Notes: generated by a model not told the origin, from the letters alone. DNA of 9,622 nucleotides from Candidatus Woesearchaeota archaeon (GCA_016181345.1 JACOZM010000076.1:1-9622), one strand, 5' to 3'; counted from the first letter of the stretch, positions 1 to 6,190 are shown. Numbers and translations are program-made.

Positions 1-129
1 ATCCTTTAATTTGTCAAGGATATGCTCTAGAATAGTTTGACGGCCTACCTCCAATAAAGGTTTAGGAGTATTTTCAGTGAGCGGATATAACCTCGTGGCG
101 TATCCTGCGGCTAGGATTAATGCTTTCAT
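1..129 (-). CDS. NDP-sugar pyrophosphorylase-type nucleotidyltransferase, N-terminal part (truncated by window edge)
   Basis: The minus strand from the ATG at 129 is open for 43 codons to the window edge. The translation starts MKALILAAGYATRLYPLTEN and continues with TPKPLLEV. This is the nucleotide-binding N-terminus of the NTP_transferase family: a short beta strand, the glycine-containing loop ending in T-R-L, then the P-K-P-L motif whose lysine is conserved in sugar-1-phosphate nucleotidylyltransferases. The family joins an NTP to a sugar-1-phosphate (or phosphocholine) to give an activated nucleotide derivative in the cytoplasm. Substrate cannot be told from this fragment; a mannose-1-phosphate guanylyltransferase role would suit the phosphomannomutase at 1960-2736, but that is inference. 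A TATA-like box at 172-182 and a GAGGTG at 141-146 support this start. The plus-strand reading frame over the same bases is a shadow. Confidence 0.9.
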   Translation of the reverse strand, partial: MKALILAAGYATRLYPLTENTPKPLLEVGRQTILEHILDKLKD

Positions 130-171
130 GTTGTTAACTACACCTCAGTTTTTAACCTTATTGAGAGGAAT

Positions 172-182
172 TTTATTTAAAA
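172..182 (-). promoter_or_regulatory. TATA box for the nucleotidyltransferase gene
   Basis: On the minus strand this reads TTTTAAATAAA, an archaeal-type TATA element. Transcription would begin near 150, leaving a leader of about 20 nt that contains GAGGTG (146-141) 11 nt before the ATG at 129. A second AT-rich run (GGTTAAAAAC, about 148-157) lies 25 nt before the ATG and could serve a leaderless start instead. Confidence 0.5.
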
Positions 183-258
183 GTGTTGTGGAATTAGAGG
201 TTAAAATTAATGATTTATTGTTTATGTTAGCCTTTACGATCCTGGTTCTGAAGAAAAT

Positions 259-267
259 CTTAAATAG
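259..267 (+). promoter_or_regulatory. TATA-like box for the 288-668 gene
   Basis: CTTAAATAG is centred about 25 nt before the ATG at 288 and there is no SD between, the arrangement expected for a leaderless archaeal transcript. Confidence 0.45.
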
Positions 268-287
268 TATAAAATGTAAACCAATTT

Positions 288-668
288 ATGAATGCTAATA
301 CAAATCACAAAGTAGAATTTTTAAGGAAGATTTTACCAACAATGATAGAGGAAGGCTACTCCGATAATCAGATCATCGATGAAGGTTTAAAGGCAGATGT
401 AAGCAAAGGAGTAATAAAGATGAATCTCCTATTAATTAAAAAAACATTGACCTATAGTGTTATCTCTGCTTCAATAATCATGTGTTTTACAGTTATATTT
501 ATTTTTTTGATAGGTTTCATTGTTACTTCCTCTCCAATATTATCTTTAAAAACAATGTTTAGTATCCTAAAAATACAGTATACTTTTCCAATTGTTTATA
601 TTCTTTTAATCTTTTTCACGTATATGATGTCTTATTTAATTAAGAAGTTTGTGATTAATAAAAAATAG
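288..668 (+). CDS. Small two-helix membrane protein, function unknown
   Basis: 126 residues, not recognised. Residues 1-50 are polar and probably helical (contains EEGYSDNQII), followed by a Lys-Lys pair and two hydrophobic segments at about 55-79 and 97-117; the protein ends with a lysine-rich tail (YLIKKFVINKK). The positive residues before helix 1 and after helix 2 suggest a hairpin with both ends in the cytoplasm. The TATA-like element 25 nt upstream argues that it is a real leaderless gene. It is divergent from the nucleotidyltransferase and converges on the 5S rRNA gene, so it seems to be a single-gene unit. No signal peptide or catalytic motif is visible. Confidence 0.6.
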   Translation: MNANTNHKVEFLRKILPTMIEEGYSDNQIIDEGLKADVSKGVIKMNLLLIKKTLTYSVISASIIMCFTVIFIFLIGFIVTSSPILSLKTMFSILKIQYTFPIVYILLIFFTYMMSYLIKKFVINKK

Positions 669-700
669 TGAAGAAAAATTATTCCATAAATCAGGATATT

Positions 701-708
701 AAAAAAAA
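701..708 (-). terminator. T-run terminator of the 5S rRNA gene
   Basis: The minus strand has eight T's beginning 3 nt after the end of the 5S closing helix. Archaeal RNA polymerase typically terminates at such T-runs without needing a hairpin. Confidence 0.65.
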
Positions 709-710
709 GA

Positions 711-822
711 GTGGACAGCTTATCGGATTTCCCGCGTAGTGCAGTACACACCAATACGGAAGCATGTTTAACTTCTGTGTTCGAAATGGGAACAGGTGAA
801 CCATGCCCCTATGGCCGTCCAA
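711..822 (-). rRNA. rrf: 5S ribosomal RNA
   Basis: The minus strand carries the conserved 5S core: GGCCATAGGGG near the 5' end, CCCATTTCGAACACAGAAGT in loop B-C, TTAAAC, then GTACTG before the 3' arm. The ends pair as TGGAC (821-817) with GTCCA (716-712), forming the start of helix I. Length is about 112-115 nt, slightly short for a 5S; the exact ends are estimated. A TATA box centred 25 nt upstream and a T-run directly downstream fit an independently transcribed gene. No 16S or 23S gene is present in the window, so this 5S is unlinked on at least this side. Confidence 0.93.
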
Positions 823-840
823 TAAGCTATTTCCAATGGT

Positions 841-850
841 TATTTATAAA
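841..850 (-). promoter_or_regulatory. TATA box of the 5S rRNA gene
   Basis: Minus strand TTTATAAATA, essentially the archaeal consensus, preceded by CC and centred about 24-25 nt from the predicted 5' end of 5S rRNA (near 821-822). Confidence 0.75.
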
Positions 851-926
851 GGTTACGCTGGAAAATAGTGAGTAGGCAGAGATTTCTTTTTTTGATCGTA
901 TTTGTTCATTATTCTGAACCAAAAAT

Positions 927-936
927 CATAAAAATA
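927..936 (+). promoter_or_regulatory. TATA-like box for the 956-1249 gene
   Basis: CATAAAAATA lies 20-29 nt before the ATG at 956, with no SD in between; consistent with a leaderless transcript. Confidence 0.4.
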
Positions 937-955
937 CCAAGGTTCTAGGAATATC

Positions 956-1249
956 ATGACAGAGAAAAAAGAATTAACTGATTATTTTGGAAAAACTCCG
1001 GGTGATACTGGATTTAGACTTGGTGGGCTAAGAAATGATCTTATTGTTGATCGTCATGGACGAGAAACTGAAATGTCCTTACAACTGCCTTCTGGACTAA
1101 CCGAACCAAAAAGGCTTCTTTATCAAGGAGCTGACACGGGCTATCGCTTATCTGGCTCTTGGGGAGATGAATTTCTGGATAGTCAAGGACAGAAAACCAG
1201 GTTTAGAGTTAGTGCCAAAGCTAGAAATGAAATTAGGTATGGGACCTAA
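956..1249 (+). CDS. Small protein made of two internal repeats, function unknown
   Basis: 97 residues, soluble, not recognised. It consists of two copies of a unit offset by 43 residues: GDTGFRLGGLRNDLIVD (16-32) aligns with ADTGYRLSGSWGDEFLD (59-75), and both continue to a conserved Gly (35/78) and Thr (38/81). Shared positions are D17/D60, T18/T61, G19/G62, aromatic 20/63, R21/R64, L22/L65, G24/G67, D28/D71 and D32/D75. The alternation of hydrophobic strands with D/G turns suggests two beta hairpins or blades. The repeated codons differ at the DNA level, so the duplication is old or under protein-level selection. No transmembrane segment or signal peptide. It precedes another unknown gene by 41 nt, but that gene has its own TATA-like element. 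Confidence 0.65.
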   Translation: MTEKKELTDYFGKTPGDTGFRLGGLRNDLIVDRHGRETEMSLQLPSGLTEPKRLLYQGADTGYRLSGSWGDEFLDSQGQKTRFRVSAKARNEIRYGT

Positions 1250-1261
1250 TAATGGATATTT

Positions 1262-1271
1262 ATCTTAAATT
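1262..1271 (+). promoter_or_regulatory. TATA-like box for the 1291-1866 gene
   Basis: ATCTTAAATT lies 20-29 nt before the ATG at 1291, no SD in between. The core CTTAAAT is also found before the 288-668 gene. Confidence 0.4.
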
Positions 1272-1290
1272 AGATTGATTATTTATTACT

Positions 1291-1866
1291 ATGAGAGATA
1301 CACTAGAAGAGATTAAAGAACAACATGGAAGAATTTCCTTACCTTATATCACTGCAAGATTTTTAGAACTGCGCCATTATCACGCTGATACGATTTCTGA
1401 TTTCTTACACCATCGAGAAGAATTGGCTCGTTCTAGTTATTTTGTTATGGCCGAGCCAAACTACTCCAGAAACCCATTAGATCTTGGCTCTTACACTAAT
1501 ATTATCTTAGTTACGCTGAGAGGACCTTACCACTATGAAGAGCAAGAAGGAGTTAATGTTGATCTCTCATCCCCTGGATTGAGAAGAACTGCTCGAGAAA
1601 CAACTTTTTGGCTGTATTGCTCGGGATATAAAGAGCCTTGTGTTGACATGACGCCAAATGCAGAAATCAGTGATAATACTGGCACGTTGAAAGTACTCTC
1701 TGGGTTAGATGTACAGCAGGGAAGAGCAATCTATTCCCCTACACTTGCTTATCATCGGGAATCAAAAGCAGTTCTACTTTATGACGGATTTTTTCTAAAA
1801 GGGAATGGAAGAAAAAAGAAACGTAAGAGGATGAAAGAGTTTGAATTTGCAGTAGGATTACGGTAG
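1291..1866 (+). CDS. Hypothetical protein with basic C-terminal stretch
   Basis: 191 residues, not recognised. The first 50 residues look alpha-helical and His-rich (LRHYHADTISDFLHHREEL). The middle (about 66-165) alternates hydrophobic and polar residues as in a beta-rich fold, with two cysteines (110 and 117). Near the C-terminus is a strongly basic run at 174-180 (RKKKRKR), typical of nucleic-acid or ribosome contact, followed by a short hydrophobic tail. No membrane helix and no catalytic motif that I can name. Leaderless start supported by the TATA-like element. An RNA- or ribosome-associated role is possible from the charge pattern alone and should be treated as a guess. Confidence 0.6.
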   Translation: MRDTLEEIKEQHGRISLPYITARFLELRHYHADTISDFLHHREELARSSYFVMAEPNYSRNPLDLGSYTNIILVTLRGPYHYEEQEGVNVDLSSPGLRRTARETTFWLYCSGYKEPCVDMTPNAEISDNTGTLKVLSGLDVQQGRAIYSPTLAYHRESKAVLLYDGFFLKGNGRKKKRKRMKEFEFAVGLR

Positions 1867-1881
1867 TTCTTATAAGAAATT

Positions 1882-1912
<31 letters not shown>

Positions 1913-1928
1913 GTCTTTTCTTCCACAA

Positions 1929-1938
1929 CTATTTAAAA
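1929..1938 (+). promoter_or_regulatory. TATA box for the phosphomannomutase gene
   Basis: CTATTTAAAA lies 22-31 nt before the ATG at 1960; leaderless arrangement. The AAT repeat directly upstream could affect promoter strength if its length changes. Confidence 0.5.
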
Positions 1939-1959
1939 AAGGAAAAGAATACTCCGTTC

Positions 1960-2736
1960 ATGGAAATTACTGCCAGAGAATTATCTAATCATGATTACTT
2001 AGCAACTAAAAAGATAATCTTCGCTGATGTTGACGAAACTATCTGCGAAACTTGTCAAGTGATTGAAGATGAAATGGCTGAAGTTATTTCTTCCTTAATT
2101 AAAAAAGGTTATATATTCGCGTTTATCTCGGGAACAGAACCTCATTATCTTAAGGAGATGATCTCCTCGAAGATAAAAGGAAAACATTTCTTGCTGCCAG
2201 GAACAGGAACAATTTGTATAGATATGAGCGGAACTGAAAAAGAGCTTTATCGATTTTCTTTAACTGCTGAAGAAAGAAAAGAAGTTCTTCTAGCCCTGCA
2301 AAAATTAACTGAACACTACAATATACACTCAATGACAACGAAAGAAGATCAAATCCAAGATAGAAAAACACAGATTGCCCTTTCTGCCATCGGCCGGCAT
2401 GCTCCAACCGAATTAAAGAAACAATATGATCCTGACGGAGAAAAGCGGAAAGTTTGGATCAAATATCTTAAAAAAATCTTAGATGAAACTAAATATGAAA
2501 TAACTATTGCTGGAACCAGTACTATTGACATTACTCGAAAGGGCCTGGATAAAGGATGGGGGATCAAGCAATTTTCCGACCATCAAGGGATAGACTTAAC
2601 TTCGATCATATTTTTTGGTGATAAAACGTATCCAGGAGGAAATGATTATCCGGCAACAAAAATAGTTGATTATGTTACGGTAAAAAGCCCCAGAGAAACC
2701 TTAGAAAAGCTAAGAGCAATAAATCTTATAAACTGA
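1960..2736 (+). CDS. Phosphomannomutase, eukaryotic-like alpha-PMM (HAD superfamily, type IIB cap)
   Basis: 258 residues, close to human PMM2 (246). Converts mannose-6-phosphate to mannose-1-phosphate for glycan and lipid sugar synthesis in the cytoplasm. HAD motif I is DVDET (D23 nucleophile, D25 acid/base, T27); motif II is the ISGTE segment at 56-60; K198 in KGWGIK is the probable motif III lysine; motif IV is FFGDKTYPGGND (218-229), which matches the PMM-specific GDKTxPGGND signature rather than ordinary HAD-IIB phosphatases. The cap contains R135 and the SAIGR segment (R146), corresponding to the substrate-phosphate arginines of PMM2. Motif I has Glu where most family members have Gly (DVDGT), a mild oddity. 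The leaderless start is supported by a TATA box. The product could feed a mannose-1-phosphate nucleotidyltransferase such as the one at the left edge; that link is inference. Confidence 0.9.
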   Translation: MEITARELSNHDYLATKKIIFADVDETICETCQVIEDEMAEVISSLIKKGYIFAFISGTEPHYLKEMISSKIKGKHFLLPGTGTICIDMSGTEKELYRFSLTAEERKEVLLALQKLTEHYNIHSMTTKEDQIQDRKTQIALSAIGRHAPTELKKQYDPDGEKRKVWIKYLKKILDETKYEITIAGTSTIDITRKGLDKGWGIKQFSDHQGIDLTSIIFFGDKTYPGGNDYPATKIVDYVTVKSPRETLEKLRAINLIN

Positions 2737-2756
2737 AGCGTTTTAACTATTGTTAA

Positions 2757-2768
2757 CTTTATAATAAC
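2757..2768 (+). promoter_or_regulatory. Possible TATA box for methionyl aminopeptidase
   Basis: CTTTATAATAAC, about 70-80 nt before the ATG at 2838. Transcription near 2790 would give a leader of roughly 45 nt carrying the SD at 2826-2830. Alternatively the gene is read through from phosphomannomutase, 101 nt upstream. Confidence 0.35.
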
Positions 2769-2825
2769 TATAACCAAAATGATAACTTTAATGACATCGT
2801 AGAGGTGGATGGTTTTTATTATTTT

Positions 2826-2830
2826 AGGAG
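2826..2830 (+). promoter_or_regulatory. Shine-Dalgarno that decides the MetAP start
   Basis: AGGAG seven nt before the ATG at 2838. It selects this ATG over the in-frame GTG at 2805, which would add 11 residues not expected in the family. Confidence 0.75.
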
Positions 2831-2837
2831 ATTCTCC

Positions 2838-3734
2838 ATGGATGAAGAAACACTGAACAAAATCATGAAAGCAGGACGAATTGCTGCTCAAGTACGCGAG
2901 GAAGGGGCAAAGAAACTTTCTGTAGTTGGAACGTCGTTCTTAACAACGATGGATTATTGTGAAAAGAGGATTTTAGAATTAGGAGGAGAAATCGCCTGGG
3001 CACAATTAGCAGTTAATGATGTAGCGGCTCATTACTGTCCTGATGATGATGATACTTCTGTGTCCAAAGAAGGAGATTTAATTAAAGTTGATATTGGAGT
3101 GCATATTGATGGATATATTGCTGACAATGCCATGACAATTATATCAGGAACCTCTAACGAATGGAAAGATCTTATCACTACATCACAAAAAGCATTGAAT
3201 GCAGCGATAAAATTAGTCCGTCCCGGAGTACAACTTTGGGAGTTAGGAGAAGCACAATATTCAGAAGCAGAAGCTAAGGGTTTTACGACCATTAAAAACC
3301 TCTGCGGGCACACTCTTGGCAGATATAGAGTTCACGGAGGAATTTCTATTCCTACGTTTAACAATAAAGACAAAACAGAATTAAAAGAAGATATGCAGAT
3401 TGCAATAGAGCCATTTATCACCAACGGAACTGGATTAGTTAAAGATAAAGGCAAAGCAACTGTCTTTATGATGGGAAAAGAAAAAGGAGTCCGAAGCCCT
3501 TATGCCCGAAAGATTGTAGAATTTGTAAAGCCTCGAAATGGATTGCCGTTTACGTTCCGTGATTTGACTCGGCAATTTGGAAAAGGTGGAACGGCTTTAG
3601 GATTACGTGAATTACAAAGTTTAGGAGTAGTTCGACCTTATCCCCCATTAGCAGAAGTAGCGCAAGGGATGGTGGCACAAACAGAGCATTCAATGATTGT
3701 TAGAGATAAGCCGATTGTGTATACCAAGATTTAA
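2838..3734 (+). CDS. map: Methionine aminopeptidase, type II (archaeal)
   Basis: 298 residues from the ATG at 2838, the usual length of archaeal type II enzymes. Removes the initiator methionine from nascent proteins in the cytoplasm using two metal ions. Metal ligands are visible in order: D85 (in VDIG), D96 (in IADNA), H158 (in CGHTLG), E191 (in AIEPF) and E283 (in TEHSM); substrate-side histidines are H65 (in AAHYCP) and H166 (in VHGG). The type II insert between the HGG motif and the final glutamate is present (about residues 203-280, helical). All expected catalytic residues are present. The start follows the SD at 2826-2830. It may be co-transcribed with phosphomannomutase; it converges on the small membrane protein at 3797-3964. 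Confidence 0.96.
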   Translation: MDEETLNKIMKAGRIAAQVREEGAKKLSVVGTSFLTTMDYCEKRILELGGEIAWAQLAVNDVAAHYCPDDDDTSVSKEGDLIKVDIGVHIDGYIADNAMTIISGTSNEWKDLITTSQKALNAAIKLVRPGVQLWELGEAQYSEAEAKGFTTIKNLCGHTLGRYRVHGGISIPTFNNKDKTELKEDMQIAIEPFITNGTGLVKDKGKATVFMMGKEKGVRSPYARKIVEFVKPRNGLPFTFRDLTRQFGKGGTALGLRELQSLGVVRPYPPLAEVAQGMVAQTEHSMIVRDKPIVYTKI

Positions 3735-3796
3735 TCATCATTTAACATTGAAATTTTAAGATTGAGATATTACTATTGTTCAAGATTTAAAATTGT

Positions 3797-3964
3797 TTAA
3801 GAATTCTTTAATTTTGGTAATCCATAATAAACAAAAATAGCTCCAAGAACAATGATTATCCAAAAAGGAAGAGGAGAAATAATCCTAAAAGAGAAAAGAA
3901 CAATGTTTAGAATAAGAATAAGGGTTGCACAATACCCAATGAGTTTCAAATGAGATGGTTTCAT
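3797..3964 (-). CDS. Very small two-helix membrane protein, function unknown
   Basis: 55 residues, starting MKPSHLKLIGYCATLILILN and ending GLPKLKNS. Two hydrophobic segments at about 9-26 and 34-50 are separated by a short linker containing an Arg and two prolines (SFRIISPLP). The Lys/His-rich N-terminus and the Lys-rich C-terminus suggest both ends are cytoplasmic. Although short, it has a TATA-like element centred 25 nt upstream of the ATG (leaderless), no internal stops, ordinary codon use, and it fills an otherwise empty 350-nt gap between MetAP and HisRS. Not recognised as a named family. Confidence 0.6.
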   Translation of the reverse strand: MKPSHLKLIGYCATLILILNIVLFSFRIISPLPFWIIIVLGAIFVYYGLPKLKNS

Positions 3965-3983
3965 AGAGCTTTTTTTCTTACCT

Positions 3984-3994
3984 TATTTTAATAC
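3984..3994 (-). promoter_or_regulatory. TATA-like box for the 55-residue membrane protein
   Basis: Minus strand TATTAAAATAA centred about 25 nt before the ATG at 3964. The three 12-bp repeats (4004-4039) start 10 nt upstream of it. Confidence 0.5.
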
Positions 3995-4003
3995 GGGTTT
4001 ATC

Positions 4004-4039
4004 TATGGGGTTATTTATGGGGTTATTTATGGGGTTATT
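4004..4039 (-). repeat. Three perfect tandem 12-bp repeats
   Basis: Plus strand unit TATGGGGTTATT x3 (minus strand AATAACCCCATA). It sits just upstream of the promoter of the 55-residue membrane protein and downstream of the HisRS stop. A 12-bp spacing places the copies near one helical turn apart, so a tandem binding site is conceivable. Slippage-derived repeat without function is the simpler alternative. Confidence 0.95.
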
Positions 4040-4086
4040 TAAGTGGCATGGATGTATTTACAGGGTTTGATGTATTAGCCTTGATA

Positions 4087-5220
4087 TTAACCTTCTTTTA
4101 ATTTTCGAATAATATCTTTTGTTGACAGCAATGTTTCAGTTCCAGAGACCATGTCTCTCAATAGGACCTTATCTTCGTTGATCGTATTAATCGGAATGAC
4201 GTAAGCCTTAGTAAGGTTTCCAGAAGAAATTTTGCCTTTTTCCTTTAATGTTTCAACGATAGGAACTAAACCAAAACTTCCGCCGACAGCAGGAATCACT
4301 CGGTTTCCGCCCATAAAGTTACCGATCATATTATCCCATCTCCCTCCAGAACCTAAAGAGGAAGTGATCTTACTTTCTTTTGCATAAACTTCAAAGACTG
4401 TTCCTGTGTAATAGGCTAAGCCACGAGCCAAAGAAGCTTCAAATTTTATTTTTTTCAGGTTCATCTTCTCGATATATTGGAAAAGCTCAGATAATTCTTT
4501 CAGCCCTTCAATCCCTTCTTCTGCAGTGATCTCCTCTTTTAATGTTTGCAAGGATGTTTGTGGATTAATAAGAGTCAAAATTGCCTTGATCTGTTTTGAA
4601 TTTAATCCCCGTGTTTTTAGCTCTTCAGTAACTCCCTTTTCTCCGATCTTATCTAGCTTATCGATAGTGACGATAGCTGTTTCTTTATCAGTAATTCCTG
4701 CTTGCTCCAAAATCCCATTAAGAAGCTTACGATTATTGACTTTAATGATGACGTCTATTCCGAGCTGATCAAATCCATTTTCGAATAGTGCGAGGCATTC
4801 AGCATCAGCCACCATCGAACTACTTCCAATGATATCAAAGTCACATTGCCAGAACTGGCGCATCCTTCCTGCCTTGATAGGGCCGTCGCGAAAGACAGGA
4901 CCTATTTCATATCGCTTAAAGGGCATTTTCAAATTAGGATTCATCGCTATATATCTGGCTAATGGTACGGTTAAATCAAACCTTAACCCCAAATCACGGT
5001 CGCCTTGATCTTTTAATTTAAAGATTTCTTTCAGAGCATCAGAAGCTTCCCCGGCAGCAAATTTTGCTGCTAAAGTTTCGTAGCGTTCGATTAAAGGGGT
5101 TTCTAGCGGATAAAAGCCGTACAGAGAAAATATCTTCTGTAATGACTCTGCGAGCTGATTTTTCAACGCTTTTTCTTCCGGTGGAACGTCTTGTGTTCCT
5201 TTAGCATTTTGTAGATTCAT
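4087..5220 (-). CDS. hisS: Histidyl-tRNA synthetase with internally shortened anticodon-binding domain
   Basis: 377 residues; most HisRS are about 410-430. Charges tRNA-His with histidine in the cytoplasm (class IIa). Catalytic parts are intact: motif 1 around PLETPLIE (38-45), LRFDLTVPLARY (79-90), motif 2 with FRDGPIKAGRMRQFWQCDFD (110-129), the HisA motif LARGLAYYTGT (264-274, Arg266) and HisB GSGGRWDN (290-297). Motif 3 reads GGSFGLVPI (313-321), with Pro320 where an Arg is usual. The C-terminal domain starts normally (KAYVIPINT, 338-346) but then goes straight to INEDKVLLRDMVSG and the final helix, so about 45 residues forming helix 1, strand 2, helix 2 and strand 3 appear to be missing in frame. 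The start has an SD (GAGGTC, 5232-5227) 6 nt upstream. Last gene of a probable operon that begins with tRNA-His at 8522. Could be a variant enzyme or an assembly deletion. Confidence 0.93.
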   Translation of the reverse strand: MNLQNAKGTQDVPPEEKALKNQLAESLQKIFSLYGFYPLETPLIERYETLAAKFAAGEASDALKEIFKLKDQGDRDLGLRFDLTVPLARYIAMNPNLKMPFKRYEIGPVFRDGPIKAGRMRQFWQCDFDIIGSSSMVADAECLALFENGFDQLGIDVIIKVNNRKLLNGILEQAGITDKETAIVTIDKLDKIGEKGVTEELKTRGLNSKQIKAILTLINPQTSLQTLKEEITAEEGIEGLKELSELFQYIEKMNLKKIKFEASLARGLAYYTGTVFEVYAKESKITSSLGSGGRWDNMIGNFMGGNRVIPAVGGSFGLVPIVETLKEKGKISSGNLTKAYVIPINTINEDKVLLRDMVSGTETLLSTKDIIRKLKEG

Positions 5221-5233
5221 AAGATAGACCTCT

Positions 5234-5350
5234 TCATTGTATTTTTCTTGATTGTATTTCTCTTAATCGTGTTCTCCTCAGGGATATTTCCCTTAATTAT
5301 ATTCTCTTAATGATCTTTTCCTTGATTATTCTCTTATTAATTATATTGCT
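5234..5350 (-). repeat. Degenerate short tandem repeats across the HAD stop codon
   Basis: On the plus strand the stretch is a series of units of about 12-18 nt resembling TTGATTGTATTTCTC, TTAATCGTGTTCTCC, TTAATTATATTCTC and TTAATGATCTTTTCC. It encodes the Ile/Lys/Asn-rich tail of the HAD-like protein (IINKRIIKEKIIKRI) and continues beyond its stop towards the HisRS start. Confidence 0.55.
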
Positions 5351-6190
5351 CTTTATTTTTGCATTGTTTAAAAAGTTTGTCAACTGATTGCTAAAAAATT
5401 GAGAAGCGGCAGTACATTGAAGCAGAGAATCTACTTCAAGATCTGGAGGAGTGATATTCTCTAAATAACGATATTTTCCTCTTCTCACCCTTACTGTTCT
5501 AAGACCGGCCACTTCTGCAGCAAGAAGTACTTTTGGACGATCATCAAGGACTAAAACTTCCTCTTTACGACAGCACAATTCTTTTAAAATTACGTTCCAG
5601 GCAGAAGGATTTTCTTTGGAAAGCCCTATTTTATCCGTAGTAATGATCCGGTCAAAAAATGGAGTTAAACTTAATTTGTCCATAACTTGTTGTTCGTATT
5701 TCTCACAACCATCAACACAAAGAATTAAGTTATACCTTTGAAATAATTCTCTTAAACCAACAAGGACGTCTGGATAAAGAGAAACATTCTCTGAAAAAAC
5801 AGTCCATTTTCTATCTGCTAGTTCGTTGATGATTTCTTTAGGTATTTTAACGTTCATCTTTTCAAATGTTTTTTCCAACAATACTCTTTCATCAATTAAA
5901 ATTGCTTTGGTAATTATTGTTTCTGCATCTTTTATTTCTTTATCATTGATATCCCTACTACGAATTACTTTATCAGTTATTATTTTTTTACTATCAGCAT
6001 CAGTCTTAGCATCAGCCTCAGATTCTATCTCTACTACTACCTGCTGATAGGCTTCTAAAAAAAGAAAAAAAGGAGGAAGCGTAGTATTTGGAGAGATTTC
6101 CTCATACGCTTTCTTCATTGCTTTAGCTAGATCATCCTCTCCAGTTTTTATACAAGTTTGATATCCGTCGATGATAAGTGTCGTGATCAT
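5297..6190 (-). CDS. HAD-like hydrolase superfamily protein with atypical motifs I and II
   Basis: 297 residues from the ATG at 6190, which overlaps the stop of the upstream gene as ATGA (6190-6187), a sign of translational coupling. The longer reading with 34 more N-terminal residues lies inside the neighbour and is rejected. HAD motif I is IIDGYQT: nucleophile D8 is kept but the second Asp is Tyr10, as in the DxYxT of haloacid dehalogenases. The motif II position is in LCVDG (157-161) without the usual Ser/Thr. Motif III K192 (GLSKENPSAW) and motif IV VLDDRPK (D216, D217) followed by AAEVAGLRTVRV are typical. A long charged insert (about 55-105, rich in D/E/K/A) forms an unusual cap region. 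The Ile/Lys tail after about residue 265 is repeat-derived. Substrate unknown; reduced phosphatase activity or a binding role is possible. Confidence 0.75.
   Translation of the reverse strand: MITTLIIDGYQTCIKTGEDDLAKAMKKAYEEISPNTTLPPFFLFLEAYQQVVVEIESEADAKTDADSKKIITDKVIRSRDINDKEIKDAETIITKAILIDERVLLEKTFEKMNVKIPKEIINELADRKWTVFSENVSLYPDVLVGLRELFQRYNLILCVDGCEKYEQQVMDKLSLTPFFDRIITTDKIGLSKENPSAWNVILKELCCRKEEVLVLDDRPKVLLAAEVAGLRTVRVRRGKYRYLENITPPDLEVDSLLQCTAASQFFSNQLTNFLNNAKIKSNIINKRIIKEKIIKRI

Noticed and set aside
77..298. 73-codon plus-strand frame with GTG start
   Set aside because: It lies over the minus-strand nucleotidyltransferase start, which has an unmistakable family signature; the plus frame has no family features.
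2805..2837. GTG start adding 11 residues to MetAP
   Set aside because: The ATG at 2838 has a well-spaced AGGAG and gives the normal family length.
4005..4070. 21-codon plus-strand frame starting with three MGLF units
   Set aside because: It arises because the 12-bp repeat keeps frame; no SD or plus-strand promoter is evident, so it is kept only as a note under the repeat.
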